A stretch of 8,497 bases of DNA from Pseudomonadota bacterium (GCA_023460715.1 JAEWPH010000308.1:1-8497); one strand, 5' to 3'; counted from the first letter of the stretch, positions 1 through 7,048 are shown. The notes: generated by a model from the letters alone, not told the origin. A program made the numbers and translations.

Positions 1-3
1 CTG

Positions 4-51
4 CGGCGCAGGGCGGCGCGGCGGCGCGCCTGCCGGCCGGTCGGCGCAGGG
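4..51. repeat. 10-base direct repeat upstream of the OmpA-like gene
   Basis: The decamer CGGCGCAGGG occurs at 4-13 and again at 42-51, start to start 38 bases apart, in the extremely GC-rich leader before the OmpA-like lipoprotein gene. All three plus-strand frames are open through this stretch, so it could be part of an upstream gene or plain non-coding DNA. In DNA this GC-rich a 10-base match may be chance. Confidence 0.3.
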
Positions 52-60
52 ACAGGTCGC

Positions 61-66
61 TACACT
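61..66 (+). promoter_or_regulatory. Candidate -10 element for the OmpA-like gene
   Basis: TACACT matches the sigma-70 -10 consensus at four of six bases, including the important first T, second A and last T. It would place the transcript start near 73, giving a leader of about 28 bases that includes the ribosome binding site. No good -35 hexamer lies 16-18 bases upstream. The same TACACT hexamer lies upstream of gph in this window. Confidence 0.35.
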
Positions 67-87
67 GCCAGCTCTTCGATCACCGGC

Positions 88-94
88 AAGGAGG
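88..94 (+). promoter_or_regulatory. Strong ribosome binding site fixing a GTG start
   Basis: AAGGAGG lies six bases upstream of the GTG at 101. It is a near-perfect Shine-Dalgarno sequence and supports the GTG start over any later start in the same frame. Confidence 0.85.
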
Positions 95-100
95 ATTTCC

Positions 101-1141
101 GTGCACAAAGCCGTCGCCGTCACACTGGTTCTGGCCCTTTCCGCGGCATTGGGTGCGTGCCGCAAGCAAGACGCTGCGGCGCCCGCCGCGGCTCCGCCGT
201 CCCCTCCCGCCGCCTCGGCCGCGCCAGCCGCCAGCGCACCGGCGCCCCAGACGGCGGCGGCCCCTGCGAGCAAAGGCTTCGACACCGCCAGCCTGCCGGT
301 CTCCAGCGCCCCGCTCGGCGCCTTCCCCTATATCAGGCTGCCCAGCGGCTATGTGACGGGCACCACGCCGGACATGGCCGATTTCGACCAGGTGCCGTTC
401 TGGACGGGCGACCGCCTGGAACCGGTGGAAGGCAAGGTCTGGTCCGCGAACGTCGCCGCCGAGCAGGGCAAGACCTTCTCCGACCTGGAGCTGGCGCGTA
501 ACATCGAGGCGGTGGTCGCCTCGCTCGGTGGCAAGAAGATCTTTGAGGGCCGGATTCCGGAGGCCGCAGGGCAGAAGATCAAGGAGTGGCCGCGCGACGT
601 GGCGACCAAGTACAACAGCGGGCTGGGCGATGTGTGGAACAACCCCGTGCAGGTGTTCGTCGTCCACCGCACCGACCGCGACATCTGGATCCACCTGTGC
701 AGCCACCAGTTCGGCGGCGGCCTGCTGATCGCAGAGACCCAGCCGCTGCAGATCACGGCCGGCCTGCTGCCGGCCAGCGAGCTGAAGGCGCAGATCGACA
801 AGGCGGGCAAGGTGGCGCTGCACGTCAACTTCGCCACGGACAAGACCGACATCCTGCCCGACTCGCAGCCGCAGATCGAACAGGTCGTGCAGCTGCTGCG
901 GCAGGACGCGGCGCTGAAGCTGGCGGTCAACGGCCATACCGACAACACGGGCGACGCGGCGCACAACAAGGCCCTGTCCGAGGGCCGTGCCAAGGCGGTG
1001 GTCGCCGCCCTCGCCGCGCAGGGCGTGGATGCGGCCCGGCTGTCGTCGGCCGGCTTCGGTGACACGGCGCCGGTGGCGGACAACACCACCGACGCAGGGC
1101 GGGCCAAGAACCGCCGTGTCGAACTCGTGAAGCGGTCCTGA
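101..1141 (+). CDS. OmpA-family peptidoglycan-binding lipoprotein
   Basis: This 346-residue protein starts at GTG 101. It has a lipoprotein signal: a short basic start, a hydrophobic core and the lipobox LGAC, which makes Cys20 the predicted lipidated residue. Residues 24-57 form an Ala/Pro-rich linker of the type that spans the periplasm. Residues about 58-225 are a domain I do not recognise. Residues about 228-346 are a C-terminal OmpA-like domain with NGHTDNTG (277-284), LSEGRAKAV (292-300) and NRRVEL (337-342). Asp281 and Arg296 are 15 residues apart, like the Asp and Arg of Acinetobacter baumannii OmpA that hold peptidoglycan diaminopimelate. The inferred role is an envelope-anchored link to the cell wall. 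It is not Pal itself, because it is about twice Pal's length and no tol genes are adjacent. It is convergent with the ligase gene downstream. The family call is secure; the specific function is unknown. Confidence 0.88.
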   Translation: MHKAVAVTLVLALSAALGACRKQDAAAPAAAPPSPPAASAAPAASAPAPQTAAAPASKGFDTASLPVSSAPLGAFPYIRLPSGYVTGTTPDMADFDQVPFWTGDRLEPVEGKVWSANVAAEQGKTFSDLELARNIEAVVASLGGKKIFEGRIPEAAGQKIKEWPRDVATKYNSGLGDVWNNPVQVFVVHRTDRDIWIHLCSHQFGGGLLIAETQPLQITAGLLPASELKAQIDKAGKVALHVNFATDKTDILPDSQPQIEQVVQLLRQDAALKLAVNGHTDNTGDAAHNKALSEGRAKAVVAALAAQGVDAARLSSAGFGDTAPVADNTTDAGRAKNRRVELVKRS

Positions 1142-1150
1142 AGGGCGGCC

Positions 1151-1169
1151 GCGGGGCGCGAGGCCCCGC
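1151..1169. terminator. Hairpin between convergent genes, possible bidirectional terminator
   Basis: GCGGGGC (1151-1157) pairs perfectly with GCCCCGC (1163-1169) around a five-base loop. It sits ten bases after the OmpA-like stop and 23 bases beyond the convergent ligase stop. Neither side has a T-run, so it is a weak intrinsic terminator at best. Its position between two gene ends is the main support. Confidence 0.45.
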
Positions 1170-1192
1170 CGTGCCGTGCGGTGGCGCTGCGT

Positions 1193-2317
1193 CTACCCGC
1201 GGTCGCCGCGGAAGCGCTGCGCGGCCTGGCGGCTGACCTCGGCCAGCAGCTGCTCTTCGCGCTGGCGTTCGCGCAGCCAGCGGGCGTCGTTCTGGCCGGC
1301 GATGGCCTCTCCGCGCAGCATGTGCAGCGCGCCCGAAGCGCCATGCGCTCCCGCATGGCGGGCGATGTGGTCGATGGTCTGCAGCAGGTGGTCGCGCAGC
1401 GGCATGTGCTCACCCGTGGCGGGGTCCACGTACACGGCTTCCATGCCGAAGCGGCAGGCCTGGAAGCGGTTGTAGGTGTAGACGAGGTAATCGTCTTCCG
1501 ACGGGGTGAACGGCTGCTCGGCCAGGAACCATGCGCCCAGCGACTGCACGAAGGCCGACAGGGCGGCCGCACGCTCGATGGTGAGCGGTGTGTCGAACAC
1601 GCGGATTTCGATGGTGCCGAACTCCGGCTTGGGGCGGATGTCCCAGTAGAAGTCCTTCATGCTCTTGACCACGCCGGTGCGCGTCATCTTCTCGAAGTAC
1701 TGCTCGAACTCCGTCCACGTCAGCACGCAGGGCGCGCGGCCCGACAGCGGAAACGCGAACACCGAATTCAGCCGCGCCGAATCGAACGCCGTGTCCTGCC
1801 CCTGCACGTACGGGCTGGAGGCCGACAGGGCGATGAAGTGCGGGATGTAGCGCGACATGCGGTGCAGCATGAGCAGCGCGGCGTCGGCGTCGGGGCAGCC
1901 GATGTGCACGTGCTGGCCGAAGATGGTGAACTGCTTGGACAGGTAGCCGTACAGCTGCGACAGCTCTTGAAAGCGCGGCTTGTCGTAGATGCGCCGCTCG
2001 TGCCACTGCTGGAAGGGGTGCGTGCCGCCGCCCACCACGGCGATGTTGAGCTTGTCGGCGCTTCTCACCAGCGCGTCGCGGATCTGCGTGAGCTGGCCCA
2101 GCACCTCGCTGCCCGAATGGCAGATGCCGGTCGAGATCTCGATCATGCTGTTGGTCATCTCCGGCACCACGCTGCCGGGCAGGGGCTGCTTCTCCATCAG
2201 GCGCAGCATGTCCTCCGCGTAGGGCGCCAGATCGTAGTCGTGGGTGTTGACGAGCTGCAGCTCCAGTTCGACGCCCAGCGTCAGCGGCTCGGAATGGTGG
2301 AAGGCTTCAAGACTCAC
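1193..2317 (-). CDS. ybdK: YbdK-family carboxylate-amine ligase (glutamate-cysteine ligase 2-like)
   Basis: The protein belongs to the GCS2 family (PF04107), whose E. coli member YbdK is an ATP-dependent carboxylate-amine ligase with weak glutamate-cysteine ligase activity in the cytoplasm. I place the start at GTG 2317, giving 374 residues. E. coli YbdK is about 372, and the N-terminus ([18 protein letters not shown]) then aligns with YbdK from its first residues. GGAG lies nine bases upstream of this GTG. A longer reading from another GTG at 2365 (390 residues) adds only an Ala/Thr/Pro tail with no ribosome site. Family motifs are GVELE (15-19, an acidic nucleotide/metal-binding strand), GGGTHPF (96-102), FGQHVHIG (133-140), WDIRPKP followed by EIRVFDTP (225-244) and [10 protein letters not shown] (282-291). 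All key regions are intact. The first codons overlap the last 11 bases of the antiporter gene, so translation is probably coupled. The physiological substrate cannot be told from sequence. Confidence 0.9.
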   Translation of the reverse strand: MSLEAFHHSEPLTLGVELELQLVNTHDYDLAPYAEDMLRLMEKQPLPGSVVPEMTNSMIEISTGICHSGSEVLGQLTQIRDALVRSADKLNIAVVGGGTHPFQQWHERRIYDKPRFQELSQLYGYLSKQFTIFGQHVHIGCPDADAALLMLHRMSRYIPHFIALSASSPYVQGQDTAFDSARLNSVFAFPLSGRAPCVLTWTEFEQYFEKMTRTGVVKSMKDFYWDIRPKPEFGTIEIRVFDTPLTIERAAALSAFVQSLGAWFLAEQPFTPSEDDYLVYTYNRFQACRFGMEAVYVDPATGEHMPLRDHLLQTIDHIARHAGAHGASGALHMLRGEAIAGQNDARWLRERQREEQLLAEVSRQAAQRFRGDRG

Positions 2318-3590
2318 GGGGGCTGTCTCCGGTGTTGCTGCTGCTGTTGGGGTTGCGCCCGGCACGCGTCAGCGGGGCCCAGGGCTTGGAACTTTCGCCC
2401 GCCCGGTAGATGGCCACGGTGGCGATCACCGCGCCCAGCACTTCCATCAGCAGGATGGTCGGCAGGGCCACGCGGGCGATCAGGTGGCCGGTGGAGGCCG
2501 AGGCCACCACGAACTGCGAGGCGATGAGCAGGGCGATGGACGACATGGGCGTCATCGCGCAGCTCACCCACAGGGCCTGGCGCCAGCTCGCGCCGCTGCC
2601 GATGTTGCCCAGGCCCACGCCCACGGCCTTGGCGACCAGGCGCACGGCGATCAGGGCCAGCACCACGCCGGCCACCGGGCCGCTCCAGTCGGCCTGCGCG
2701 GCCACGGTGGAAACCAGCACGAACATCAGCATGGTGAGCAGCGAGGACGCCGTGCCCAGCTGGCGCGGCCAGGCCCAGGGGCGCGGGTTGAGCTGCTTGA
2801 GCAGCATGCCGCCCAGCAGCGCGGCCAGCGGGGCCGAGCCCCCCATGAAGGCCGCCACGGCCGTGCCGGCCGCGATCAGCGCCAGCAGCAGGATGGAGGT
2901 GTTCTCGCTCGTCGGGCTCATGAAGCGCAGCGCCATGCGCAGGGCCAGCGCCAGCACCGCGCCCACGATGATGGAAACGCCCAGCACCACCATCACGGGG
3001 TAGATGGTGTCGGTGAAGCCGGTGTTGGGACGGTTGATGAGTTCGGCCTGGGCGCTCCCCAGCGTCAGCGCATACAGGGTGGACAGCGTGGCCAGCACGA
3101 TGGAGCGGTCGGTCACGGGGCCGGCGGCGCGCATGTCGGTCACCACGCGCGTCAGCACGGCGGGCGAGGCAGCCAGCGCGACCAGCGCCAGGGGGCCGGC
3201 GGCGCGGTCAGGCACGTCCAGCCAGATCAGCACCCAGTACACGGCGAAATACGTGCAGACGGACTCCGCCACGCTCTGCACCAGCACCATGGGGTTGTGA
3301 CGGAACCAGCGCAGCGGAATGCGGGCGCCGGCTTCGAACAGCACCACGGAGATCCCCAGCTCCAGCAGGAACAGCCCGATGCCCTGCAGCGGCCACAGCG
3401 CGCCGCTGAATCCCAGCAGGCCGGCGATCGTGCCCACCAGGGTGTAGCCCACCACCTTGGGCAGGCCGGTATGGCGTTGGAACAGGTAGCCGGAAATGGC
3501 GGCGACCGCCAGCAACATCGACCATTGCACGGTGGGCAGCCCCGCCGAAGGGCGCAGCCACTGCGCCCAGAAGCTCATCAGCTCATTCAT
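2307..3590 (-). CDS. CPA2-type cation:proton antiporter homologue, inner membrane
   Basis: This 427-residue protein has about 12-13 hydrophobic segments (for example about 24-38, 45-61, 70-87, 101-121, 132-150, 162-180, 194-217, 232-249, 278-298, 303-325, 337-358 and 368-395) and resembles the Na_H_Exchanger/Kef family (PF00999). Recognisable family stretches are [17 protein letters not shown] (41-57), [15 protein letters not shown] (77-91) and [13 protein letters not shown] (140-152). Lys321 in RLVAK is in the region where family members carry a conserved basic residue. The helix expected to hold the ion-binding ND, DD or QD pair (about 162-178) has no Asp or Glu, so ordinary proton exchange is doubtful. 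There is no C-terminal TrkA-N (RCK) domain such as KefB/KefC carry; the protein ends in a short Ser/Asn-rich tail. The ATG at 3590 is preceded by AGGA about ten bases upstream. It is the first gene of a coupled pair with the YbdK-like ligase. The transported ion is unknown. Confidence 0.82.
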   Translation of the reverse strand: MNELMSFWAQWLRPSAGLPTVQWSMLLAVAAISGYLFQRHTGLPKVVGYTLVGTIAGLLGFSGALWPLQGIGLFLLELGISVVLFEAGARIPLRWFRHNPMVLVQSVAESVCTYFAVYWVLIWLDVPDRAAGPLALVALAASPAVLTRVVTDMRAAGPVTDRSIVLATLSTLYALTLGSAQAELINRPNTGFTDTIYPVMVVLGVSIIVGAVLALALRMALRFMSPTSENTSILLLALIAAGTAVAAFMGGSAPLAALLGGMLLKQLNPRPWAWPRQLGTASSLLTMLMFVLVSTVAAQADWSGPVAGVVLALIAVRLVAKAVGVGLGNIGSGASWRQALWVSCAMTPMSSIALLIASQFVVASASTGHLIARVALPTILLMEVLGAVIATVAIYRAGESSKPWAPLTRAGRNPNSSSNTGDSPRES

Positions 3591-3831
3591 TCTTTATGTG
3601 TCCTCTTCCATCTGCGGGTGGCCCGCTGTGCGGCCCTGCAAGGCCCAGCCCATCCCGGGATGTGGCCCGGTTCGGCGGCCGACCGAATCTACCTGTGGAT
3701 ACATGCAGTCCTTGTAGGACGGCGCGCCCCATCAGGAGGCGTTGGCGCGGCCCGCAAAACCTGCAACGGAAGGACCGCGTTCGGTAGGTTGTACTACACG
3801 CCGATGGCAGCGCAGCGTTCGCGGGCGCGCT
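3591..3831. other. Non-coding gap between the Gcr-like gene and the antiporter gene
   Basis: These 241 bases separate two minus-strand genes. They hold the 3' flank of the gcr-like gene, the 13-base palindrome at 3708-3720 and the 5' region of the antiporter gene. It is less GC-rich in places than the genes around it. I see a weak minus-strand -10 candidate (TAGATT, near 3685-3690) but no matching -35. The gcr-like gene has no convincing terminator here. Open frames in this gap look like chance extensions of antisense frames. Confidence 0.5.
3708..3720. promoter_or_regulatory. 13-base palindrome, candidate operator
   Basis: GTCCT (3708-3712) and AGGAC (3716-3720) form a perfect inverted repeat around TGT. 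It lies about 118 bases upstream of the antiporter ATG and just upstream of the weak -10 candidate on the minus strand, a position suited to a dimeric regulator. The size is also compatible with a small hairpin. No regulator can be named. Confidence 0.35.
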
Positions 3832-5820
3832 TCAGGGGGACGTCCGCACGGGCATGAAGAACCCCAGTGGCGCCTTGCGCAGGCGGGTGCGCAACGCGCG
3901 GTAGATGCGGGCCCGTTCCACGCCGCTCACATTGTGCGCCCGCAGCGCGAGACGGAAGGCCAGGTAGAAGCTCACGGACACGTTCAGCGCCCCCAGCAGC
4001 GGCACGGTGGCCGCGGCCCACCAGAACGCCGGCTGGTGCAGCACGCTCCAGCCCAGTGCCGTGGCCGCCGCGCCCAACTGGCCGGTGGACAGCGTCACGT
4101 GGCGTACATCCAGCCCCAGGCCGAAGAAGGCTGCGAACACGGGTACCAGCCCCAGCATGAAGCCAAGCGAGATGTTGGCCGCGAAGCCCGACAGGTTCTC
4201 CCGCAGGAAGTGCGCCCACCGCTGGGCGCGCCGCACGCCCAGCAGGCGGGTGATGCGCGGGTTGTACTCCAGGGCCGAGTCCAGCCGCTGCAGCACGAAC
4301 CAGTTCTCGGCCCAGCCCGCGATGATGCTCGATGCGAACAGCAGTACCCCCGTGAACGCCGCGAAGAACAGGGACGGCCCCAGCAGATGCAGTGAATGCA
4401 GCACATGCTCGGCCTGGGCGGGCGTGATGGCGGGCTGCCCGGAGAACCAGGCAATGCCCAGCGTGATGCCCACCACCAGCGGGAACACCACCAGCACGTT
4501 GCCCAGCACGGCCGCCACCTGCGAGCGCACCAGGCAGGCCACCTCGTCCACGAAGGCCTGCACCGCCTCGTCCGTGCGCAGGTCCTTGAGCTTGGCGGCC
4601 ATGGCCGGTGCCGTCATGGCCGGCTGCTTGGTGGCCACCGTGAAGTGCAGCAATTGCACGAGCACGAAGCTCACCGCGTAGTTCATACCCGCCCAGAAGC
4701 CGCTCCAGAAAGCCGACAGCGCCAGGGCTCCCAGGCCGAACTTCATCAGTGTGGTGAAGGCCATCACCAGGCCGCCGCCGGCGGCCTTGCCCACCATGGC
4801 GCGGTACTCGGCTGCGGTGCGGGTGATGTAGTGCTCGCCGGTCTCGGCGCTGCGCTCGGCCACCTTGGCCGCCAGCAGGGACGAGTTGGAGGCGATCAGC
4901 GCCCGCAGGCTGCGGCGCTCGCGCCCCACGGTCACCAGGCGCGCCAGAAGCCGCGCTGCGCTCAGCGCCGGCGTGGGCGACAGCAGGCACTCCAGCAGCT
5001 CCCGCACGCGCAGGATGCGCTCGCGCAGCTGGCGCAGCCGGAACACCAGTCCGACCGAGATCCCGTTGCCTTCGAAGTGTGAATACACCGTGGCCGCGGC
5101 GGCGCGGCAGGCGTCCAGCCGCTCGCGCAGGCGTTGCACGGACTCGTCGAGCCGGTCGGTGGTGCGCAGCGGGTGCAGCACCTCCACGCGCAAGCTTTCC
5201 ACATCGCGGATCAATGCATGGAAGGGCTGCGCGTCGCGCGCCGCCTCGCTCATGCGCAGGCGCAGCTCGGGCGCGAACCCTGTGGAGAGGATCTGCCCCG
5301 CGCAGTAGGTGATGGCGTCCAGCAGCGATCGCTGCCAGCGCGAGGTGCCGCTGTCGTCCGGTGGCGCCAGCAGGGCGAGCAGCCGCTCCAGCACCGGCTC
5401 GTCCAGCGTGGCCAGCCACTGGGCGTCCACGTCCTTGGGCAGCGCGAGCATGAACAGCTCGGAGGCATCGATGGTTTCCGGACTGGCGGGCAGCAGCTTG
5501 TAGCGCAAGCGTTCGGCCACCTCGCTGACCAGCGCGGTGCGCGGCGCAAAGCCGAAGTCGGCCAGCAGCGTGGTGATGTCCACCGTGTGCGTCAGCGCGC
5601 TCCACCAGGCCTGCAGGCGGGCCTGGGCGGCCGGGTCCTTCTCCAGCGTGTCCACCAGCAGGTGAACCCGCCCGACCGCACCTTCCACGGACTCGCCCGT
5701 GCCGCGCACCCAATCCAGAAGGGCGATCAGGGCCAGGTGGCGCTGGGCCAGAGGTGCGCAGGGGTCGAGATCGGCCAGCAGGCGGCCCAGGTCGGCCGCC
5801 CGTCGCTTGCCCTGCCTCAA
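3832..5820 (-). CDS. Gcr/SpecificRecomb-family multi-pass membrane protein ('site-specific recombinase')
   Basis: The sequence resembles the family labelled site-specific recombinase, Gcr type (PF10136). I start it at TTG 5820, whose last two bases are the first two of the apaG stop (TTGA). This gives 662 residues, near the family's usual length. Residues 1-345 are soluble, helical and rich in Leu and Arg (for example 222-237, 260-278 and 288-308). The rest is hydrophobic, with about seven likely membrane segments near 347-369, 371-393, 436-459, 477-504, 543-568, 577-591 and 598-622, followed by a basic tail (636-649). Conserved-looking stretches are GWAENWFVLQRLDSALEYNP (502-521) and ENLSGFAANISLGFMLG (541-557). 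I see none of the features of a serine recombinase or the RHRY set of a tyrosine recombinase, so the name is probably misleading. It is translationally coupled to apaG. The family call is good; the function is unknown. Confidence 0.82.
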   Translation of the reverse strand: MRQGKRRAADLGRLLADLDPCAPLAQRHLALIALLDWVRGTGESVEGAVGRVHLLVDTLEKDPAAQARLQAWWSALTHTVDITTLLADFGFAPRTALVSEVAERLRYKLLPASPETIDASELFMLALPKDVDAQWLATLDEPVLERLLALLAPPDDSGTSRWQRSLLDAITYCAGQILSTGFAPELRLRMSEAARDAQPFHALIRDVESLRVEVLHPLRTTDRLDESVQRLRERLDACRAAAATVYSHFEGNGISVGLVFRLRQLRERILRVRELLECLLSPTPALSAARLLARLVTVGRERRSLRALIASNSSLLAAKVAERSAETGEHYITRTAAEYRAMVGKAAGGGLVMAFTTLMKFGLGALALSAFWSGFWAGMNYAVSFVLVQLLHFTVATKQPAMTAPAMAAKLKDLRTDEAVQAFVDEVACLVRSQVAAVLGNVLVVFPLVVGITLGIAWFSGQPAITPAQAEHVLHSLHLLGPSLFFAAFTGVLLFASSIIAGWAENWFVLQRLDSALEYNPRITRLLGVRRAQRWAHFLRENLSGFAANISLGFMLGLVPVFAAFFGLGLDVRHVTLSTGQLGAAATALGWSVLHQPAFWWAAATVPLLGALNVSVSFYLAFRLALRAHNVSGVERARIYRALRTRLRKAPLGFFMPVRTSP

Positions 5821-6224
5821 TGCAGCACCCGGTCGGTCCAGGGCTGGCCGTCGCCGCTGGCGTCGGTGGCTTCGAGCACGAACAGATCGACGGGGCACTC
5901 GAAGGGTTCGCCATCGTCCGCCACGCAGAAGAAGCGCCCATGCATGCTGCCGCTGGGCGTGCGCAGGCGGCATCCGCTGGTGTACTGGAAGGACTCGCCG
6001 GGCTTGAGCAACGGCTGGTGGCCGACCACGCCCAGGCCCTTCACCTCCTCGGTATGGCCGCCCGCGTCGCTGATGATCCAGTGCCGCGAGATCAGCTGGG
6101 CCGGCACCTCTCCGCTGTTGGTGATGGTGATGGTGTAGGCGAAGCTGAACACGCCGGCTTCCGGCGTGGATTGCTCGGGCAGGTATTCGGGTTGCACTTC
6201 GGCCTGGAACTGGTACTTCGGCAT
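5817..6224 (-). CDS. apaG: ApaG domain protein (DUF525)
   Basis: This 135-residue protein is a clear ApaG, a single immunoglobulin/fibronectin-III-like beta sandwich of about 125-130 residues. The diagnostic motifs are present: YTITITNSG (30-38), the glycine loop GLGVVGHQP (63-71), [11 protein letters not shown] (75-85), and [10 protein letters not shown] (89-98). In enterobacteria apaG (corD) mutants show altered cobalt resistance and magnesium efflux, but the biochemical role remains unclear. The ATG at 6224 is preceded by TACCAT six bases upstream and by no Shine-Dalgarno sequence, which suggests a leaderless message. It is the first gene of a pair with the Gcr-like membrane protein and divergent from rpe, with 89 bases between them. 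Acidic residues cluster near the C-terminus (101-122), and the last residues, VLH, overlap the next gene's start. Confidence 0.95.
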   Translation of the reverse strand: MPKYQFQAEVQPEYLPEQSTPEAGVFSFAYTITITNSGEVPAQLISRHWIISDAGGHTEEVKGLGVVGHQPLLKPGESFQYTSGCRLRTPSGSMHGRFFCVADDGEPFECPVDLFVLEATDASGDGQPWTDRVLH

Positions 6225-6230
6225 CGGGCA

Positions 6231-6236
6231 ATGGTA
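6231..6236 (-). promoter_or_regulatory. Candidate -10 element giving a leaderless apaG transcript
   Basis: Read on the minus strand, TACCAT matches TATAAT at four of six positions and ends six bases before the apaG ATG. With usual sigma-70 geometry the transcript would begin at the A of the start codon. No Shine-Dalgarno sequence lies in those six bases. No good -35 is visible, so the call depends on the spacing and on the matching arrangement at rpe. Confidence 0.4.
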
Positions 6237-6298
6237 AGGGTTGGCGCAGCGAACCGGCGGCAGGACGGCTTGCGGGTTGCGCCGCGGGGCACTGCAAC

Positions 6299-6307
6299 TG
6301 CGACAAT
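6299..6307 (+). promoter_or_regulatory. Candidate extended -10 promoter giving a leaderless rpe transcript
   Basis: TGC followed by GACAAT (6302-6307) reads as an extended -10 element (TGn plus four of six consensus bases). It ends exactly six bases before the rpe ATG at 6314, placing the expected transcript start on the A of ATG. TTGCGC at 6277-6282 is a poor -35 with a long 19-base spacer, which an extended -10 could tolerate. No Shine-Dalgarno sequence is present before this ATG. Confidence 0.5.
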
Positions 6308-6313
6308 CGGCGC

Positions 6314-6997
6314 ATGAGCCGCCCCTACCGCATCGCCCCCTCCATCCTGTCCGCCGACTTCGCCCGCCTGGGCGACGAGGTGAAGAACGTCATCGCCGCC
6401 GGCGCCGACTGGATCCACTTCGACGTGATGGACAACCACTACGTGCCCAACCTGACGTTCGGCCCGATGATCTGCCAGGCCCTGAAGCCGCACGCCAAGA
6501 CGGCAGACGGCCAGGCCGTGCCGATCGATGTGCATCTGATGATCCAGCCGGTCGACGCCCTCGCCGCCGCGTTCGCCGATGCGGGCGCCGACTACATCAG
6601 CTTCCATCCCGATGCATCGGGCCATGTGCACCGCAGCATCCAGGCGCTGCGCGCCAAGGGCGTGAAGCCCGGGCTGGTGTTCAACCCGGCCGAGCCGCTC
6701 GACGTGCTGGACTGGGTGATCGACGACATCGACCTGATCCTGATCATGAGCGTCAACCCCGGCTTCGGCGGGCAGAGCTTCATCGACTCGGCCCTGCGCA
6801 AGATCGAAGCCGTGCGCAAACGCATCGACGCCTGCGGCAAGGACATCCGCCTGGAGGTGGACGGCGGCATCAAGACGGACAACATCCGCCGTGTGGCGGA
6901 TGCGGGGGCGGACACGTTTGTGGCAGGCAGCGCCATCTTCGGCAAGCCGGATTACGCGGGCGTCATCAGCGCGATGCGCCAGCAGCTGGCGGGCTGA
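6314..6997 (+). CDS. rpe: Ribulose-phosphate 3-epimerase
   Basis: The enzyme (EC 5.1.3.1) interconverts D-ribulose 5-phosphate and D-xylulose 5-phosphate in the pentose phosphate and Calvin cycles, in the cytoplasm. The 227-residue length is normal for this TIM-barrel family. Seen motifs are APSILSADF (8-16, with Ser10), [12 protein letters not shown] (35-46), DVHLMI (72-77), SVNPGFGGQ (146-154, phosphate loop), EVDGGI (181-186) and GSAIFG (205-210). The metal ligands are His35, Asp37, His74 and Asp183, of which Asp37 and Asp183 act as the acid/base pair; all are present. A few extra residues around 61-69 (KTADGQAVP) lengthen the loop before DVHLM compared with E. coli. It is divergent from apaG and is probably transcribed without a leader. 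gph, its frequent partner in related genomes, lies beyond one intervening gene on the opposite strand. Confidence 0.97.
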   Translation: MSRPYRIAPSILSADFARLGDEVKNVIAAGADWIHFDVMDNHYVPNLTFGPMICQALKPHAKTADGQAVPIDVHLMIQPVDALAAAFADAGADYISFHPDASGHVHRSIQALRAKGVKPGLVFNPAEPLDVLDWVIDDIDLILIMSVNPGFGGQSFIDSALRKIEAVRKRIDACGKDIRLEVDGGIKTDNIRRVADAGADTFVAGSAIFGKPDYAGVISAMRQQLAG

Positions 6998-7032
6998 ACC
7001 TCCACGGTGGCACCCCGCGCGGCAAGGCGGGA

Positions 7033-7048
7033 AAGCCCGTCAGGGCTT
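7033..7048. terminator. Bidirectional hairpin between rpe and the secreted-protein gene
   Basis: AAGCCC (7033-7038) and GGGCTT (7043-7048) are perfect complements around the four-base loop GTCA. It lies 35 bases after the rpe stop and spans the TGA of the convergent secreted-protein gene (7040-7042). It is symmetrical, so it could serve both transcripts. T-runs are short (two bases), so Rho may also be involved. Confidence 0.5.

Noticed and set aside
2318..2365. Longer start for the YbdK-like protein at GTG 2365
   Set aside because: The added 16 residues are an Ala/Thr/Pro tail with no ribosome site. GTG 2317 aligns with the start of E. coli YbdK and has GGAG nine bases upstream. Some automatic pipelines may still choose 2365.
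1181..2527. Plus-strand open frame (448 codons) over the YbdK-like gene
   Set aside because: It is antisense to a gene with clear family motifs, and the product is low-complexity (His, Gln, Val, Arg).
3591..3831. Small protein genes in the gap (for example 3596-3787, plus strand)
   Set aside because: No ribosome site, no plausible protein composition and overlap with the upstream region of the antiporter gene.
2244..3857. Long plus-strand open frame (537 codons) over the antiporter gene
   Set aside because: It is antisense to a well-supported membrane protein, its product is an improbable Gly/Gln/His/Arg-rich sequence, and it arises from the high-GC codon bias of the true strand.
3794..5941. 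Long minus-strand open frame (715 codons) covering the Gcr-like gene in another frame
   Set aside because: Its composition is Ala/Gly/Arg-rich with no family similarity, while the overlapping frame encodes a coherent soluble-plus-membrane protein.
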